A DNA stretch of 64,000 nt from Pyricularia pennisetigena (taxonomy: Eukaryota > Ascomycota > Sordariomycetes > Magnaporthales > Pyriculariaceae), in the NCBI RefSeq assembly GCF_004337985.1, contig NC_043744.1, forward strand, positions 2,764,408-2,828,407, read 5' to 3'. Position 1 is the first letter of the stretch; each line of letters starts with the position of its first letter. Under the pieces are notes generated by a model. That model was not told the origin of the DNA and made no database searches. It saw nothing but the letters and a program-made list of their open reading frames with translations. A program made the position numbers and the translations under genes. Shown here one piece after another: positions 23,701 through 35,138 of this stretch.

Positions 23701-26700
23701 AAATACAAATTATAATAAATGGGCGACCATTTTTTATCCCGGTTTTAATTAATTTAACGAAATTTATTATTGCATAAATGGATGTAAAATACGAATATTA
23801 CGCGGTTATAAATAAAAATTATACCGAAAAATTAGGAATAATAAAAATCCTTTTACTATAAATCCGCCGGTTGGGCACGGTAACGGGACGAATACGAACC
23901 GATATAAGAAAAATGGGTAATTACGACGTGGATATCGACGGTTAATCCGCGCTAAAATCCTTTTATATAATCCCGGGATTAACGCAGGATTTATTTTCGG
24001 GATTTTTTTAAATAATTTACCGAAAAATAATATTTAACCCAAATTAGGGAAAGTTAAAAATAAGGTCCGTAAAAAGGTTATTCGTACAGAAATTGTCCTT
24101 GCGTCCGAAGAACAGGAAACTTACGGTGGTTATAAATAACGTATTCCTGGCCGCGGCCCGAAAAATAAAATAAAATACGAACGAACAAATGGAATTCGTT
24201 TTTATTTCGTTACGAAATATAACCCGGGTTTAAATTTTATCGGCGGTAAATAAAAACGACGCAAAACCCCCGACGACGTTACCCGCAAAATTAAAAAATT
24301 TCGAAAACCTATTTAACGACGGTAAAGTTTCGGTTTTACCCCCGTATAAAGGCAAATTGGACCATTATATCCAGATTCAAAAGGATAACGACGGTAAATC
24401 CCCGCCGTTATTATAGGGCCGGTTATATTATATACCGCGCGATTAACTGCTGGAATTGCGGCGATAAATAACCGATATAATAAATAAAAAATAAATCCGA
24501 ATAAACGCGTCGTTAACTGCAACCCCGGTTTTAATAGTCCGGAAAACTTTTAGAAAATAGCGTTTATACGTTAATTATAAAATATTAAACATTATTATAA
24601 TATAGGACCGGTATTTTTTACCACTAATTAAAAAAACACTCCGTTCTTTATCCGGAACAAAATGGTTTATTAAAATAAACGTGCGCGCAATTTTCCATAA
24701 ATTACGCGTAACCGAAAAGGATAAACATTTTATAATTTTTCGCACAAAATTCGGATTATTTAAATGGTTAATATATTTATTCGGATTAACGGGCGCCCCG
24801 GCGACGTTCCAACGATATATTAACGGCGTTTTCGGGAATATATTGAACAATTATATATTAATATATTTGGACGATATTTTAATTTATACGTCCGGTTCCA
24901 AAACGGATTATTAACGGAAAATTACCTATATGTTGGGAAAATTAAAAAAAACGGATTTAAATTTGGATTTTGATAAAAACGCGTTCGCAATTATTTCCGT
25001 TAAATATTTGGGGTTTATTATATACGCTAATATAAACGTGGAAACCGATTCGGAAAAATTACGCGCGATCCGGGGATAGGAAACCCCGACGAAATTACGA
25101 AAATTGCGCGGTTTCCTAGGATTCGCAAATTTTTACCGGGATTTTGTAAACGGGTATTCGGGTTTAACGGCGCTTTTATTTCGATTTATTAAAAAAAAAA
25201 TACCGTTTAAATGGACGCCGGAAAAAAACGCTATTTTTAAAATATTTAAACAAATGTTTTTATAAACGTTAATATTAACCCAATGGAGCGACGAAACGGA
25301 AACGAAAATAAAAACGGATTATTCCGGCGCAATTATCGGGGGGGTATTAATATAAAAAAGGAAAAACGGGTTATAAAAACCGGTAATATTTTATTCCGTT
25401 AAATTAACGACGGCCCAACGCAATTATATTATTTATAATAAAAAATTGCTCGCGGTCGTGCATTATTTGCAAATATAAAAGGCGGAATTACATAATATCC
25501 GTTCCCTTTTTACCATTTTTACGGATTATAAAACGTTCGAATATTTTACGAAACCGAAAATGGTATCGGAACGGTAAATACGGTAAACCGAAATCCTATT
25601 TAAATTAAATTACGTTTTAAAATACCGATTAAGGAAATACGTAATAATCCCCGACACGTTATTAAAACGAAAACAGGACGAAATTAACGAAAAAAGGAAA
25701 ACGATAATATTACGCCTAATACCCAATATAATTATAATCGGCATTTTGTAAACATTGTTATAAAATATATTACCGGCGGTCCCGGAAAAAATATTTATTT
25801 TCCAGCAATTTTATATAACAGGATTTTGGAACAAAATAGTGGAAAAAAACCCGGTATACGTTTATAAACGTAACGCGGTTTAATAAAATATAAAATAATT
25901 CCTACCCGAAACCGAAACGATAATATAAATAACGGATTATTTAATAAACGCTTCCGGCACGTTATTATATAAAAACCGTTTTTAATTACCTAATTAGGAA
26001 CCCTTAACCACGGTAATTTTACAACGAACCCACGAATCCTTAATAATTGGTTATTGCGGTAAAAACAATATATTTCCAATCCTGGTTCGAAATTATTATT
26101 AGGACGGTATAACCGAATATATTTGATAATTCGTACGTAATTGCGATATATACCGCAGGATAAAATCATCGAAACGACGCAAAAAAAAACTGTTATAACC
26201 CCTACCAATACCGGACAAATTTTGGAAACAAATTTCCATCGATTTTATAACGGATTTCCTAAATAATAATGCGGACGCGCCGCGTTATATAATAATTATA
26301 ATTAATAAATTTTCCAAATATATCCAATTAAAAGCGATAAATTCGATAAAAACCGAAATTTGCGCCGCAAAATTCGTTTCCATTTAGTGGCGGTTTAAAA
26401 ATTTCTTTAACGCGATTATATTGGACCGGGGGTCGGATTGGGTGAAAAGTTTGTAATTGGAATTATACCGATAAATAGGAATTTTATAATTATTATCGAC
26501 GTTTTACCACCCAAAAGCGGACGGGGGTATAAAACGGATTAATTAAAAAATATAATATTATTTAAAGGTTTTCGTGGTATTTAACCAAATAAATTGGCCC
26601 GGACATTTACCCGCCGTTTAATTAACGTTAAATAATAGGAATTTATTAACCATGGGAATTAATCCTAAAAAATTATTATTGGGATATAAAATAAACGCGG

Positions 26701-26870
26701 TCCCGATAATATAGGTAAACGGACGGCCGGTTTCCACGCCCAAAAATCGCGCGAATTTATTTTTGTAATATTTTAAAAACGGTATAAACGTGGCTTACGC
26801 CGTTATAATTTATATATAACAACGCCAAAAAAACGCGAATAAAATACGGAAACCAACGGACCGTTTCAAA
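23700..26870 (+). pseudogene. Gypsy copy 1 pol: protease, RT, RNase H, integrase
   Basis: In order: a retropepsin-like segment at 23720-24010 (a LGTVTGRIRTDI block, then YDVDIDG); RT at about 24150-25000, whose core is the open stretch 24681-24914 with LFGLTGAPATFQRYINGVFG and the catalytic YLDDILIY; the connection block KYLGFIIY; RNase H at about 25250-25500 (TDYSGAIIGGVL, then NKKLLAVVHYL); an H2C2-type region near 26030-26170; and an integrase core at 26230-26700 (first Asp in DFITDFL, followed by KFSKYIQLKAI). Stops are RIP-type throughout. Confidence 0.85.
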
Positions 26871-27024
26871 ATAAGGGATAAAATTTTTTTAATTTACGGA
26901 ACGTTAAAATTAATCGCCCGAAAAAAAATTTAATTTTATAGCGAATAAATATTCGGTTATAACGATTTTTATATTATTAATAATTACGTTAAACGTCCCA
27001 AAAAAAATCCACCCCATTTTCTAC

Positions 27025-27294
27025 GTGGAATTAATCGAAAAAACCGCGGACGACCCATTACCGTCCCAAATTCGTACCGATATTAAACCCGGCCCGTTAT
27101 TAATTTTATTTGATTTGGATAACGAAACCGCGGAAAAATGTATAGTAAAAAAAATCCTGGCCGCGAAAAACGTAATAGGGAAAAAACGCAAACGCAAAAT
27201 TTTAATAAAATGGAAAAAGTACGACGAACCCACGTGGGAAAATCTGATAACGGTGGAAAATATACGGGTATTGGACGAATTCGAAATAAAATAA
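27025..27294 (+). pseudogene. Gypsy copy 1 integrase tail with chromodomain
   Basis: Open 89-codon stretch at the end of pol. Residues ~40-85 read as a chromodomain: a VKKILAAKN block, then KILIKWKKYDEPTWENL and a terminal helix rich in acidic residues. Two of the usual three aromatic cage positions are recognisable (Trp-Lys-Lys-Tyr and the Trp of TWENL). In chromoviruses this domain directs integration to modified chromatin. It remains open here only by chance of few CpA sites; upstream frames are broken. Confidence 0.85.
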
Positions 27295-29280
27295 AAACCG
27301 GGGCAAACAAATAATAACCCAATATCGAAACGACGTTAATAATTAAATATTTAACCGGACCAAAAACCTATTATAATTAATTAAAAAGTCGACAATTCCC
27401 CGAAAAAAAGCGACGCGGTAAATTTAAAATAAATATTAATTTAATTAAACGTACGGTAAAAAAAATACGTAAAATTAAAGCTTTTACCGGGGCGAAATGC
27501 AATAAAAATAAACCGACGACCATATAAACCGCGCCTATTTTTAGGGCGGCGTAACCGCATCCCATCCACCCAATTTTTAAATTAAATTAACGTATATAAA
27601 ATAAAACGATAATTTTGCGCGGCGATAAAATATTAACTAAAAACCAAATTATACGCCTCCGATTTACCATCCAAATTTCCCTCCTCCTTTTTTCCTTCCT
27701 TTATTTTAACGTCCTTTTTTGTATTTTATTATTTTCCGTGTCGTTTTTAGAAACCGGGAATTCCCATTATTTAACGAATTGGTTAACCTCCCGTAATAAG
27801 GCGGTACGACGTCGGGCAGCATTTTCGATTAAAAGAAATTTACGACGGGATTTTTTAAAAAACGAGTTTTTACCCATACCACGACCAAAAATACGAGAAG
27901 ACGAAGTAAAAATACGGGGGCGCGAAAAACCAAATATATACCGAATCGGGGCACGAATAAAACGAAATACGACGGGGTAACGCGAAAAAAGAATTTCGAA
28001 ACGTCGACGGGGCGTGGTAATAATAGGGGCGAAAAACGTAAAAAATACGCGGGGCGAAATTAGCGTATAAAAACAGCGGCGGAAGGGGTTTAAACGGCAG
28101 TTAAAACAACGAAAACATTATTATTTCGGCGCGCCTTTTGCAAATTTTCCTTATAACGCGACGTATTACGTTTTTAAAAAATTTAAAAATTAATAACGTT
28201 ATCGAAATAACTATATATTAAAAAAGTTAAACGCATTTCCAAATAAATAAAACCGCGTACGAAAATTTGTACCAATTAACGGTTACAATTACCGCCGCTA
28301 CGAAAAAAAATATTAAATATAATAATAAAAATAATAGTTTTAGTAAAGGTCGTCGCGGCCCCGGAATTGGCCATTTTATTTTATACGTCCTGGTAAACGT
28401 GGACCCAATTAGCATACGCGGTAAAAAAATTTCGAAATAATACGGTATTTTTACCAAAGATTTTTTTGCCATCCACGACGGTATTTTTAATTAAAGGTTA
28501 AACGATATAATAACCATTATAGGTTATAGTTTTTAGTTTTCGCAGGCGGCGGCGAAAAACAGGGTTAAAAACGTAAACGGCCTCGCTGTAATAATAATAT
28601 AATTTTTTAATATCGTAAAATCGCTGGTAATTAATACCGTCGGGGGTAGGGTTATATTTCCAAACCCTATCAATTTTAAACGGTTTTATACAGGAAACGC
28701 AAAAAATAAATACATTTTCCGGAACGGTATATTCATTATTATTTAAATTACCCTGGAGCTCCGCGGTACCAATAACGCGACGAAAGCGCTGCGAATATAA
28801 ATTAGCGATATTACCTAATCGGTATTTAATCGATACAATTTACAAATGGGCGACCGTTATCGTTATACGACGAAGGTAATTAACCACCACGATGGGGAAG
28901 CCGGCCACTTTTACCACCGGTATTAATTTGTCCAAACGCCATTTGTAACGCAACTAAAAAAATAAAAGCCCGGAATATAATAACGGCGAATTGGTAACGA
29001 TAAATAACGATATAAATAATAAATAGGAACGAATAAAAAACGAGGGTAAACGAAATAAAAATAATATAAATAAAAAATAGGGCGAGGGGAAAACGGGAAA
29101 AAATCGATAAAATGGTAAAAAAAGGAGGAAACGGGGATAAAAAAGATTCGAATGGAAAAAAAATTGGAAGGTAAAAAAAACTAAAACGATAACGCGGGAA
29201 AAATGCAAAGGGTAAAAACCGCAACCACTACGGGAAATAAATTATACCAATAAATAAATAAATTTATACCGCCCAAAATA
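27295..29280 (+). other. Gypsy copy 1 region downstream of chromodomain
   Basis: About 2 kb between the chromodomain and the tandem repeats, conserved with 55789-57770 in copy 2. The plus strand reads as Lys/Arg-rich sequence with mostly TAA stops (for example an open 121-codon stretch at 27615-27980). This is the pattern expected of a RIP-hit Gln-containing reading frame. No domain is recognised. Minus-strand open frames (28227-28472, 28880-29224) are likely shadows, because TAA on one strand is Leu TTA on the other. Confidence 0.5.
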
Positions 29281-29760
29281 AAAGGAAAATAAACCGCGAT
29301 AATTACCCGTAAACGGTAAATACGAAAAAAAAACCGCGATACCACCGTAACCAAAAGCAGGAGGGTAAAACCCAACCACGGTTTTACACCGCCCAAAATA
29401 AAAAAAAAATAAACCGCGATAACCGCCCGCAAACGGCAAATACGATAAAAAAACCGCGATACCGCCGCAACCAAAAACAGGAGGGTAAAACCCGACCACG
29501 GCCCTATATCGCCCAAAATAAAAGGAAAATAAACCGCGATAACCACCCGCAAACGGCAAATACGATAAAAAAACTACGATATAATTACAACCAAAAACGG
29601 GAGGATAAAATTCGATTACGGATTTATACCACCCAAAATTAGGAAAAGGCGAATTACGATAACCGCCCGTAAACGGAACCGGGGATAAAAAACCCGCGAT
29701 ATAACCGCGGCCGAAAATAAAAGGGCAGAACCCAACCACGGGCTTATACCGCCCTGAATA
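29281..29760 (+). repeat. Four 120-bp tandem repeats, gypsy copy 1
   Basis: Units repeat at exactly 120 bp (the block CGCCCAAAATA recurs with ends at 29280, 29400, 29520, 29640 and 29760 with minor variation), equal to 40 codons. In plus sense each unit reads as a basic, Pro/Lys-rich segment (e.g. PANGKYDKKTAIPPQPKTGG) with TAA where CAA is likely ancestral. Copy 2 has the same four units (57771-58250). Confidence 0.88.
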
Positions 29761-29858
29761 ATGGACGGGTAAATTATAATAGGGTACGCACCCGTTGGAT
29801 TGCTTTTATACTTCCAAATGGGGATTATACCCGATAAAAGACGGGCGAATGCGGGTTA

Positions 29859-29954
29859 TATTATGGATTCGTGTTTAAAGCACGTATTACGTAATAAAAT
29901 ATAAAAGCGGGTCAGGGATAATATATGAAGGGAAGGATATTACCACGACCCGGA
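29859..29954 (+). repeat. Gypsy copy 1, 3' LTR first half
   Basis: 96 bp starting TATTATGGATTCG (RIP form of TGTTATGG). It is interrupted after CCGGA by the Copia-1 insertion and resumes at 35139. Confidence 0.9.
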
Positions 29955-30613
29955 TGTGAGGAGGTTACGAGATAGAATAAGCTTAATCTTGAACGCGGGG
30001 AAAAGTGGATCACGTATAAGGCTGATGGAACGTTGAAATGGCAGATAACCGTCTGCTAGCGGGTAATAGAGATAATATATTGTTGTTGCACAATCGATTC
30101 GTTGAATCGTTGAATCGATGAAGGTTATGAAGGTGATGAATCTAAGGCTAAGTTGTGAATTACGTGTTCGAATCCGTAGGTGCAGATCTTCGATCCGGAT
30201 GTCCGGAATACGGGGTCACGTCACATGATTTGGCCTTATTCATGTGACTGACCTGCCGACCTATTGAGCCTAACGGCCCATTAAGCCTAACGGCCTATTG
30301 TGCTTATGTATGCACAGAAAATCTGCGACCACAACGGGATTCGAACCCACGCACTTCAACGCATATATGATATAGATTATGGTACGTGCATTATACCACT
30401 AAGCTAGATTAAATATGACGTATTTGTTTTGTTGTTGAAACTATGAACAAAGACGTAATATATAAAGCTTTGTGTGTATGAACGCGTATACGTTTTATTT
30501 GTTATTTATTTATTTATTCGATGCAGGGTGACTAATAAAATTAGTCCGTGCTAGCCGTTATAAGATAATGCAGGGTAGCTAATATAATTAGCCCTGCGCT
30601 AGCCATGTTCACA
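29955..30613 (-). repeat. 3' LTR of young Copia-1
   Basis: 659 bp, TGTGAGGAGG...CATGTTCACA on the plus strand (element sense TGTGAACATG...CTCCTCACA). It appears identical to 34475-35133. In element sense it holds a TTTATATAT TATA-like site, the tRNA-like module (30326-30409) and a GTCACATG-13 nt-CATGTGAC dyad. Confidence 0.95.
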
Positions 30614-30624
30614 TACCCCCGTAA
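30614..30624 (-). promoter_or_regulatory. Polypurine tract of young Copia-1
   Basis: Element-sense ACGGGGGTA sits directly before the 3' LTR. It is short but in the right place. Confidence 0.6.
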
Positions 30625-30676
30625 TTTATTTATTATATAAAATAATAAACAAATTAGCGAGTGGATACGTTTTATT

Positions 30677-33351
30677 TTATTTATTTTTATTGTTATCCTC
30701 TGCACCGTTATTAACATTTGCATAGGATAATAGATCCTTATGCAAAGGTCCGGGTACTGATTTCGTTAAAAAATCAGCTATATTTAATTTAGTTGGTATA
30801 TATTTCAACTCAACTAAATTATTATTTATAGCTTCGCGGCTAAAATGATATATTATATCGATATGTTTAGATCTTTTATGAAATTCCGGGTTTTCCGCGA
30901 GCTTTATGGTAGACGTATTATCCACTAAAATTAAAGGGGTTTTAATGTTAAAACCCAACTTTAAATTATTATTAATATAATTTAGCATATTATTTAAATA
31001 TATGGCTTCTTTAACGGCGTCCCGTAAAGCCATATACTCAGCTTCAGTCGACGATAAAGCTACCGTTTTCTGAAGTTGAGAAGTCCAACTTATTATATTG
31101 TTATCGTTATTTATGTTATAACTGTTGGACAGGCTAAATATATATCCAGTAGTGGAACGTCTTTGATTTAGGTCGTTAGCCCAATCAGAGTCTGTATATC
31201 CCTTAATAAATAATATATTATCGTTATTTTTCTGGCTTTTATCCTGCAGGTTTATATTATTTATATTATTTATATTATTTATTAACTTTTCGTTAACGTT
31301 ATTTTTATTGGATCCGTTATTGTTAACGTTATGTTGGGATATATTATTAACGTTATATTGTAGGCCAAAAGTGGGATTTTTTAGCAAATATTTAAAAACA
31401 TTTTCAAGAATCTTGAAATGTTCAGCCCCAGGATTAGCCATAAACCTGGCGGCTAGGCACGTGCAATATGTTATATCTGGGCGGCTTTTTATTGCTAAAT
31501 ATAGTAGTGAGCCTACTTTCTGTTGGAAATCTTTGATTTCCTCTTTTGTAGCTTTATGTTTATTTATATCGAATTTTAAACCTGGTACCCCCGGAATGGT
31601 AGAAGGTTTTTCGTTATTTATAATATTGAATTTATTCAATATTTTATTGGTATAATCTTCCTGGCTAATAAAAGCGGTTTTATTGTTTTTATTTATAGTT
31701 ATCCTGTTACCCAAAAAATTGGATACAGGTCCCATACATTCTATTTTTATATATTTGGATAATTCTTTATAAAGAATATCCAATAACGATAAATCAGCAT
31801 TAAATGCCAAAATATCGTCGACGTGGCAAACCATAATAATGCCAAAAAATTGGCTATTATTATCTTGGTTTATATATACGCCTTCGTCGTATGGGAAAAC
31901 AGTAAAACCTAACTTTATCAGCGTTTTGGTAAGGTATTTATACCAAAGTCTAGGCGCTTGTTTTAAACCATACAGGGCTTTATTTAATTTACCCACTTTA
32001 TTTATATACTTTTTATCTGTATATAGCCCTGTAGGTAACTTTATATATATTTCGGTATCGATATCTGCGTGTAAAAACGCGTTCTTAACGTCATATTGAA
32101 TGACGTACCACCCTTTATGTAATGCTAGCATTATAAGTATATGCCAGGTTTCTGTTCTACAAGTTGTAGAAAAGGTATCCAGGTAATCAACACCCATAAT
32201 TTGGTGGAATCCCTGTACTACCCATCTGGCTTTATAACGATACCGTTTATTAATATCCGTAATAAAACGAATATTATTTATATTATTCAAGGGTTTTTTC
32301 TTAAAAACCCAGCGCCCAGTTATAGCTATTTTATTTGGAGGTAAATCCGTTATAGTAAAGGTATTGGATTCTGTTAAGCTATTATTTTCGTCTTTGCAAG
32401 CCTGCAGCCAATTTTCCCAATCTTGGCTTTCCATAGCTTGTTTATAGGTATTCGGTTCTATTAACGAATTTGTTATTAATACGTAATTATCTTCGTTAAA
32501 ATTAAATTTTAACGATTTATTGATATCACGTATCGTAAATAGAACGTCATTATATATTTTATATTCTGCAGAATTTATTGGGGGTTTATTTCTTATGTTT
32601 ATTTTTATAGACGAATTGTTAGCTGCTTGGGGATTATTGTTATTGGTAACAACGTTGTTTTTATCAGCATTATTAACGTTATTCGCGTTATTAACGTTAT
32701 TAATGTTATTTTTATCAACGTTATTATCTTTATTTATATTTGTATTATTTACTGGATTTACCTCGAAATCTGGTAAAGAGAATTCGACCTCGTTTATGTT
32801 ATTATTATTTATAATGGTATTTTCGTTATTTATATGTGGATAAAATTTATCCGTTATAAAGGTAATATCTCTGACCAGGAGACATTTCCTTTTGTATGGG
32901 TCCCATATCTTATATATTTTTATATTAGGTGTAAAACCTACTAAAATACCAATTTTATTTTGAGGTTCAAGCTTCTCTTTATCATGGTTATCGTTATAGT
33001 AAATAATACATCCCCAAGGTTGTATATAGTTATTTACGTGAATTGCATTATTATTTATATTATTTTCACTTATATTGTGAAATATATTGGCTGGCGTCTG
33101 CATATTTAAAGCCGTATGTGGGGTGTTATTATATAGGTATACAGCGGCTAATAAAGCCTCACCCCATAAATAGTTAGGTGCTTTGCTATTAAATAGCATA
33201 GCCCTGACCTTATTAAATAGGGTTAAATTTATACGTTCTATTAACCCATTTGGCTCTTTTGTATATGCAGGCGTAAAATGGTGTATAATACCGTTATTCT
33301 GTAACGCAATCTTAAATTGGTTACTTATATATTCGCCTCCATTATCGGTAA
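30677..33351 (-). CDS. Copia-1 pol, 5'-truncated: integrase tail, RT, RNase H
   Basis: Open from the ambiguous base to the TAA at 30677. There is no start codon of its own; the first in-frame ATG (33199) is internal. It begins inside the integrase core with TDNGGEY (second catalytic Asp) and NGLIERIN (catalytic Glu); the first Asp is gone. Counting from 33199: YLYNNTPHTALNMQTP, then the WDPYKRKCLL block (~100), Asn-rich linker (~130-200), RT from GRWVFKKK (~285) with YDVKNAFLHAD, KALYGLKQAPR and the catalytic CHVDDILAF (~460), the NNI linker, and RNase H with YTDSDWAND (~670), SSTEAEYMAL (~720) and KHIDIIYHF (~775). RT and RNase H look intact. It would copy element RNA in virus-like particles if made as a fusion, but it is out of frame with gag at the deletion join. 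Confidence 0.9.
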
Positions 33352-34097
33352 ANAACTCTTTTATAATTATAATTATTAATGGGTAAAGAATTTACCTCAT
33401 TATTAACCTTATTGAAGGTCAAAAGTTCATTCAACGATACGGTATAATGTTTATTAATATTATCCTCACCACGACATTCATCTAAAATATTGGCAAATAG
33501 TAAATCTACCGTATATTTATCTGAATTATGCCGTAGCTTTTGAATAATATTCTGTGCAAAAGAGGTCCAATTTTGATTTAAAATATTTAATACCCAGGTT
33601 ATAATAACCTTATCTTGAGTAATTAAACCTTTAAATTTCAAAACTGAATAGAACTCTTTTATTTTATTCAAATAAACCTCGATGTTATTAAACGATTCTG
33701 GTACAGCCGAATAAAACTCCTTTAATAAAAGGAAATCCGAAGTATAGCCTTCAGGATTATATATATTTTTTAATTTATTCCAGGCTTCGTACGCAGAAAT
33801 GCATTCTTTTATATATAAAAGAGGTTTATTATCGCACAGTGATTTTATAAAGGCTAAAGCCAGCGTATCTTTGTTTGTATAATCCAGAGGTTCAAGGGTA
33901 TTACTACCACTCTGGATACCACTGGGGATACCAGTGGGTTCCATGTTATTATTAGCATCGAGGCTAATAATAACTCCCTCCTTTTGCTCCAAGGTACATG
34001 CGAGTCCCTTCACTTCCAAGGCCGCTTGAGCACGAATAGCCCAAATAACGTAATTCTCGGTGCCCTTTAGGCTTACCATTGTATCGAAGGTAGCCAT
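33342..34097 (-). CDS. Copia-1 gag
   Basis: 251 codons from ATG at 34097, which lies ~0.36 kb inside the primer site. It has the copia-type gag architecture: N-terminal LKGTENYVIWAIRAQAALE block (residues ~9-28), 'AYEAWNKLKNIYNPEG' (~100) and a helical core 'IKEFYSVLKFKGLITQDKVI'. The frame ends just past the deletion join (KRV-X-YR). No CCHC zinc knuckle is present, because the sequence is cut before where it should be. It is undecayed, unlike the homologue at 5578-6411. The product would be the particle coat. Confidence 0.88.
   Translation of the reverse strand: MATFDTMVSLKGTENYVIWAIRAQAALEVKGLACTLEQKEGVIISLDANNNMEPTGIPSGIQSGSNTLEPLDYTNKDTLALAFIKSLCDNKPLLYIKECISAYEAWNKLKNIYNPEGYTSDFLLLKEFYSAVPESFNNIEVYLNKIKEFYSVLKFKGLITQDKVIITWVLNILNQNWTSFAQNIIQKLRHNSDKYTVDLLFANILDECRGEDNINKHYTVSLNELLTFNKVNNEVNSLPINNYNYKRVXYR
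33353..33353. other. Ambiguous base (N) at deletion join
   Basis: The only N noticed in the window. It falls in a T run (element sense GAGTTNTTTACC; the decayed copy has six T) exactly at the junction between gag and integrase. It may be a low-quality homopolymer call or a sign of collapsed assembly. Confidence 0.95.
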
Positions 34098-34460
34098 CTT
34101 GAATAAAGGGTCTCTTATTTGTATTGTATCTCGGTAACGGTCGGGATTAGGGTCGAAAGGGTTATTCGGTTAAATAGGTCTTGAAAGGAGCTTTCGGATG
34201 GTATAGGTCTCGTATCGATAGGACGAATAGCGGTGAAGATATAGGCGAGTGTTTGTTGAGGTATATAGGTAGGTATAGGAAAAGGTCGGGTTCTCTCGAC
34301 GGCGCGTGCGATTCCGGTTTCGGCAGTTATACCGTTGGATAGAGCGTGAATAGAGCTATCGAATGGTATAAGGCTCGGGTTGATCCGAGATAGGGCTGAA
34401 GAATAATCGATGGATTTGATGGTATTGGTATCGGTATCGATCTCGTTGGTATGAGCTAAT
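34098..34460 (-). other. 5' leader of young Copia-1
   Basis: Untranslated leader between the primer site and the gag ATG. It is relatively GC-rich for the window, has no long open frame, and parallels 5212-5577 of the decayed copy. Confidence 0.7.
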
Positions 34461-34474
34461 CCGGGCTCATAACC
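34461..34474 (-). promoter_or_regulatory. Primer-binding site, half tRNA-iMet type
   Basis: Plus strand CCGGGCTCATAACC abuts the 5' LTR. It equals the anticodon stem-loop of eukaryotic initiator tRNA-Met (GGGCTCATAACC). Element sense GGTTATGAGCCCGG would pair with it. Drosophila copia and yeast Ty5 are known to prime from this internal half-tRNA. Confidence 0.85.
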
Positions 34475-35133
34475 TGTGAGGAGGTTACGAGATAGAATAA
34501 GCTTAATCTTGAACGCGGGGAAAAGTGGATCACGTATAAGGCTGATGGAACGTTGAAATGGCAGATAACCGTCTGCTAGCGGGTAATAGAGATAATATAT
34601 TGTTGTTGCACAATCGATTCGTTGAATCGTTGAATCGATGAAGGTTATGAAGGTGATGAATCTAAGGCTAAGTTGTGAATTACGTGTTCGAATCCGTAGG
34701 TGCAGATCTTCGATCCGGATGTCCGGAATACGGGGTCACGTCACATGATTTGGCCTTATTCATGTGACTGACCTGCCGACCTATTGAGCCTAACGGCCCA
34801 TTAAGCCTAACGGCCTATTGTGCTTATGTATGCACAGAAAATCTGCGACCACAACGGGATTCGAACCCACGCACTTCAACGCATATATGATATAGATTAT
34901 GGTACGTGCATTATACCACTAAGCTAGATTAAATATGACGTATTTGTTTTGTTGTTGAAACTATGAACAAAGACGTAATATATAAAGCTTTGTGTGTATG
35001 AACGCGTATACGTTTTATTTGTTATTTATTTATTTATTCGATGCAGGGTGACTAATAAAATTAGTCCGTGCTAGCCGTTATAAGATAATGCAGGGTAGCT
35101 AATATAATTAGCCCTGCGCTAGCCATGTTCACA
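34475..35133 (-). repeat. 5' LTR of young Copia-1
   Basis: 659 bp, same length as and no difference noticed from the 3' LTR. It serves as promoter in element sense. Confidence 0.95.
34846..34929 (-). other. tRNA-like module inside the Copia-1 LTR
   Basis: In element sense: TAGCTTAGTGGTA (A-box/D-arm, with GGT and a GCTT/AATGC-type stem), an ACGTA...TACGT stem in some copies, then GTGGGTTCGAATCCC (B-box/T-arm, stem of three G-C plus two wobble pairs) and TGTGGTCGCA. The A-to-B spacing is ~50 bp, as in tRNA genes. The 5' acceptor strand does not pair with the 3' strand, so it is tRNA-derived rather than a working tRNA gene. It is present in all near-complete Copia-1 LTRs here. Confidence 0.65.
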
Positions 35134-35138
35134 CCGGA

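Larger units (their letters stand above)
29955..35133 (-). mobile_element. Young Copia-1 element, internally deleted, TSD CCGGA
   Basis: Complete Ty1/copia insertion: two 659-bp LTRs that look identical by eye, primer site, gag, partial pol, purine tract, and target duplication CCGGA (29950-29954 and 35134-35138). No RIP decay is seen: CpA is common and gag and pol fragments are open. Compared with 5198-10807 it lacks ~1 kb between gag and the integrase TDNGGEY motif, so zinc knuckle, protease and the first integrase Asp are absent. The join carries a single ambiguous base (33353). Unless that is an assembly error, the element is non-autonomous and must have been mobilised by a full-length relative. 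Confidence 0.95.

Noticed and set aside
29242..29739. 165-codon minus-strand frame with 40-residue hydrophobic repeats (and 57735-58232 in copy 2)
   Set aside because: RIP turns plus-strand CAA into TAA, which reads as Leu on the minus strand, so minus frames stay open artificially. The plus strand gives the more plausible basic repeat.
31308..31655. 115-codon plus-strand frame (also 32520-32843 and others)
   Set aside because: Antisense shadows of the intact Copia-1 pol on the minus strand.
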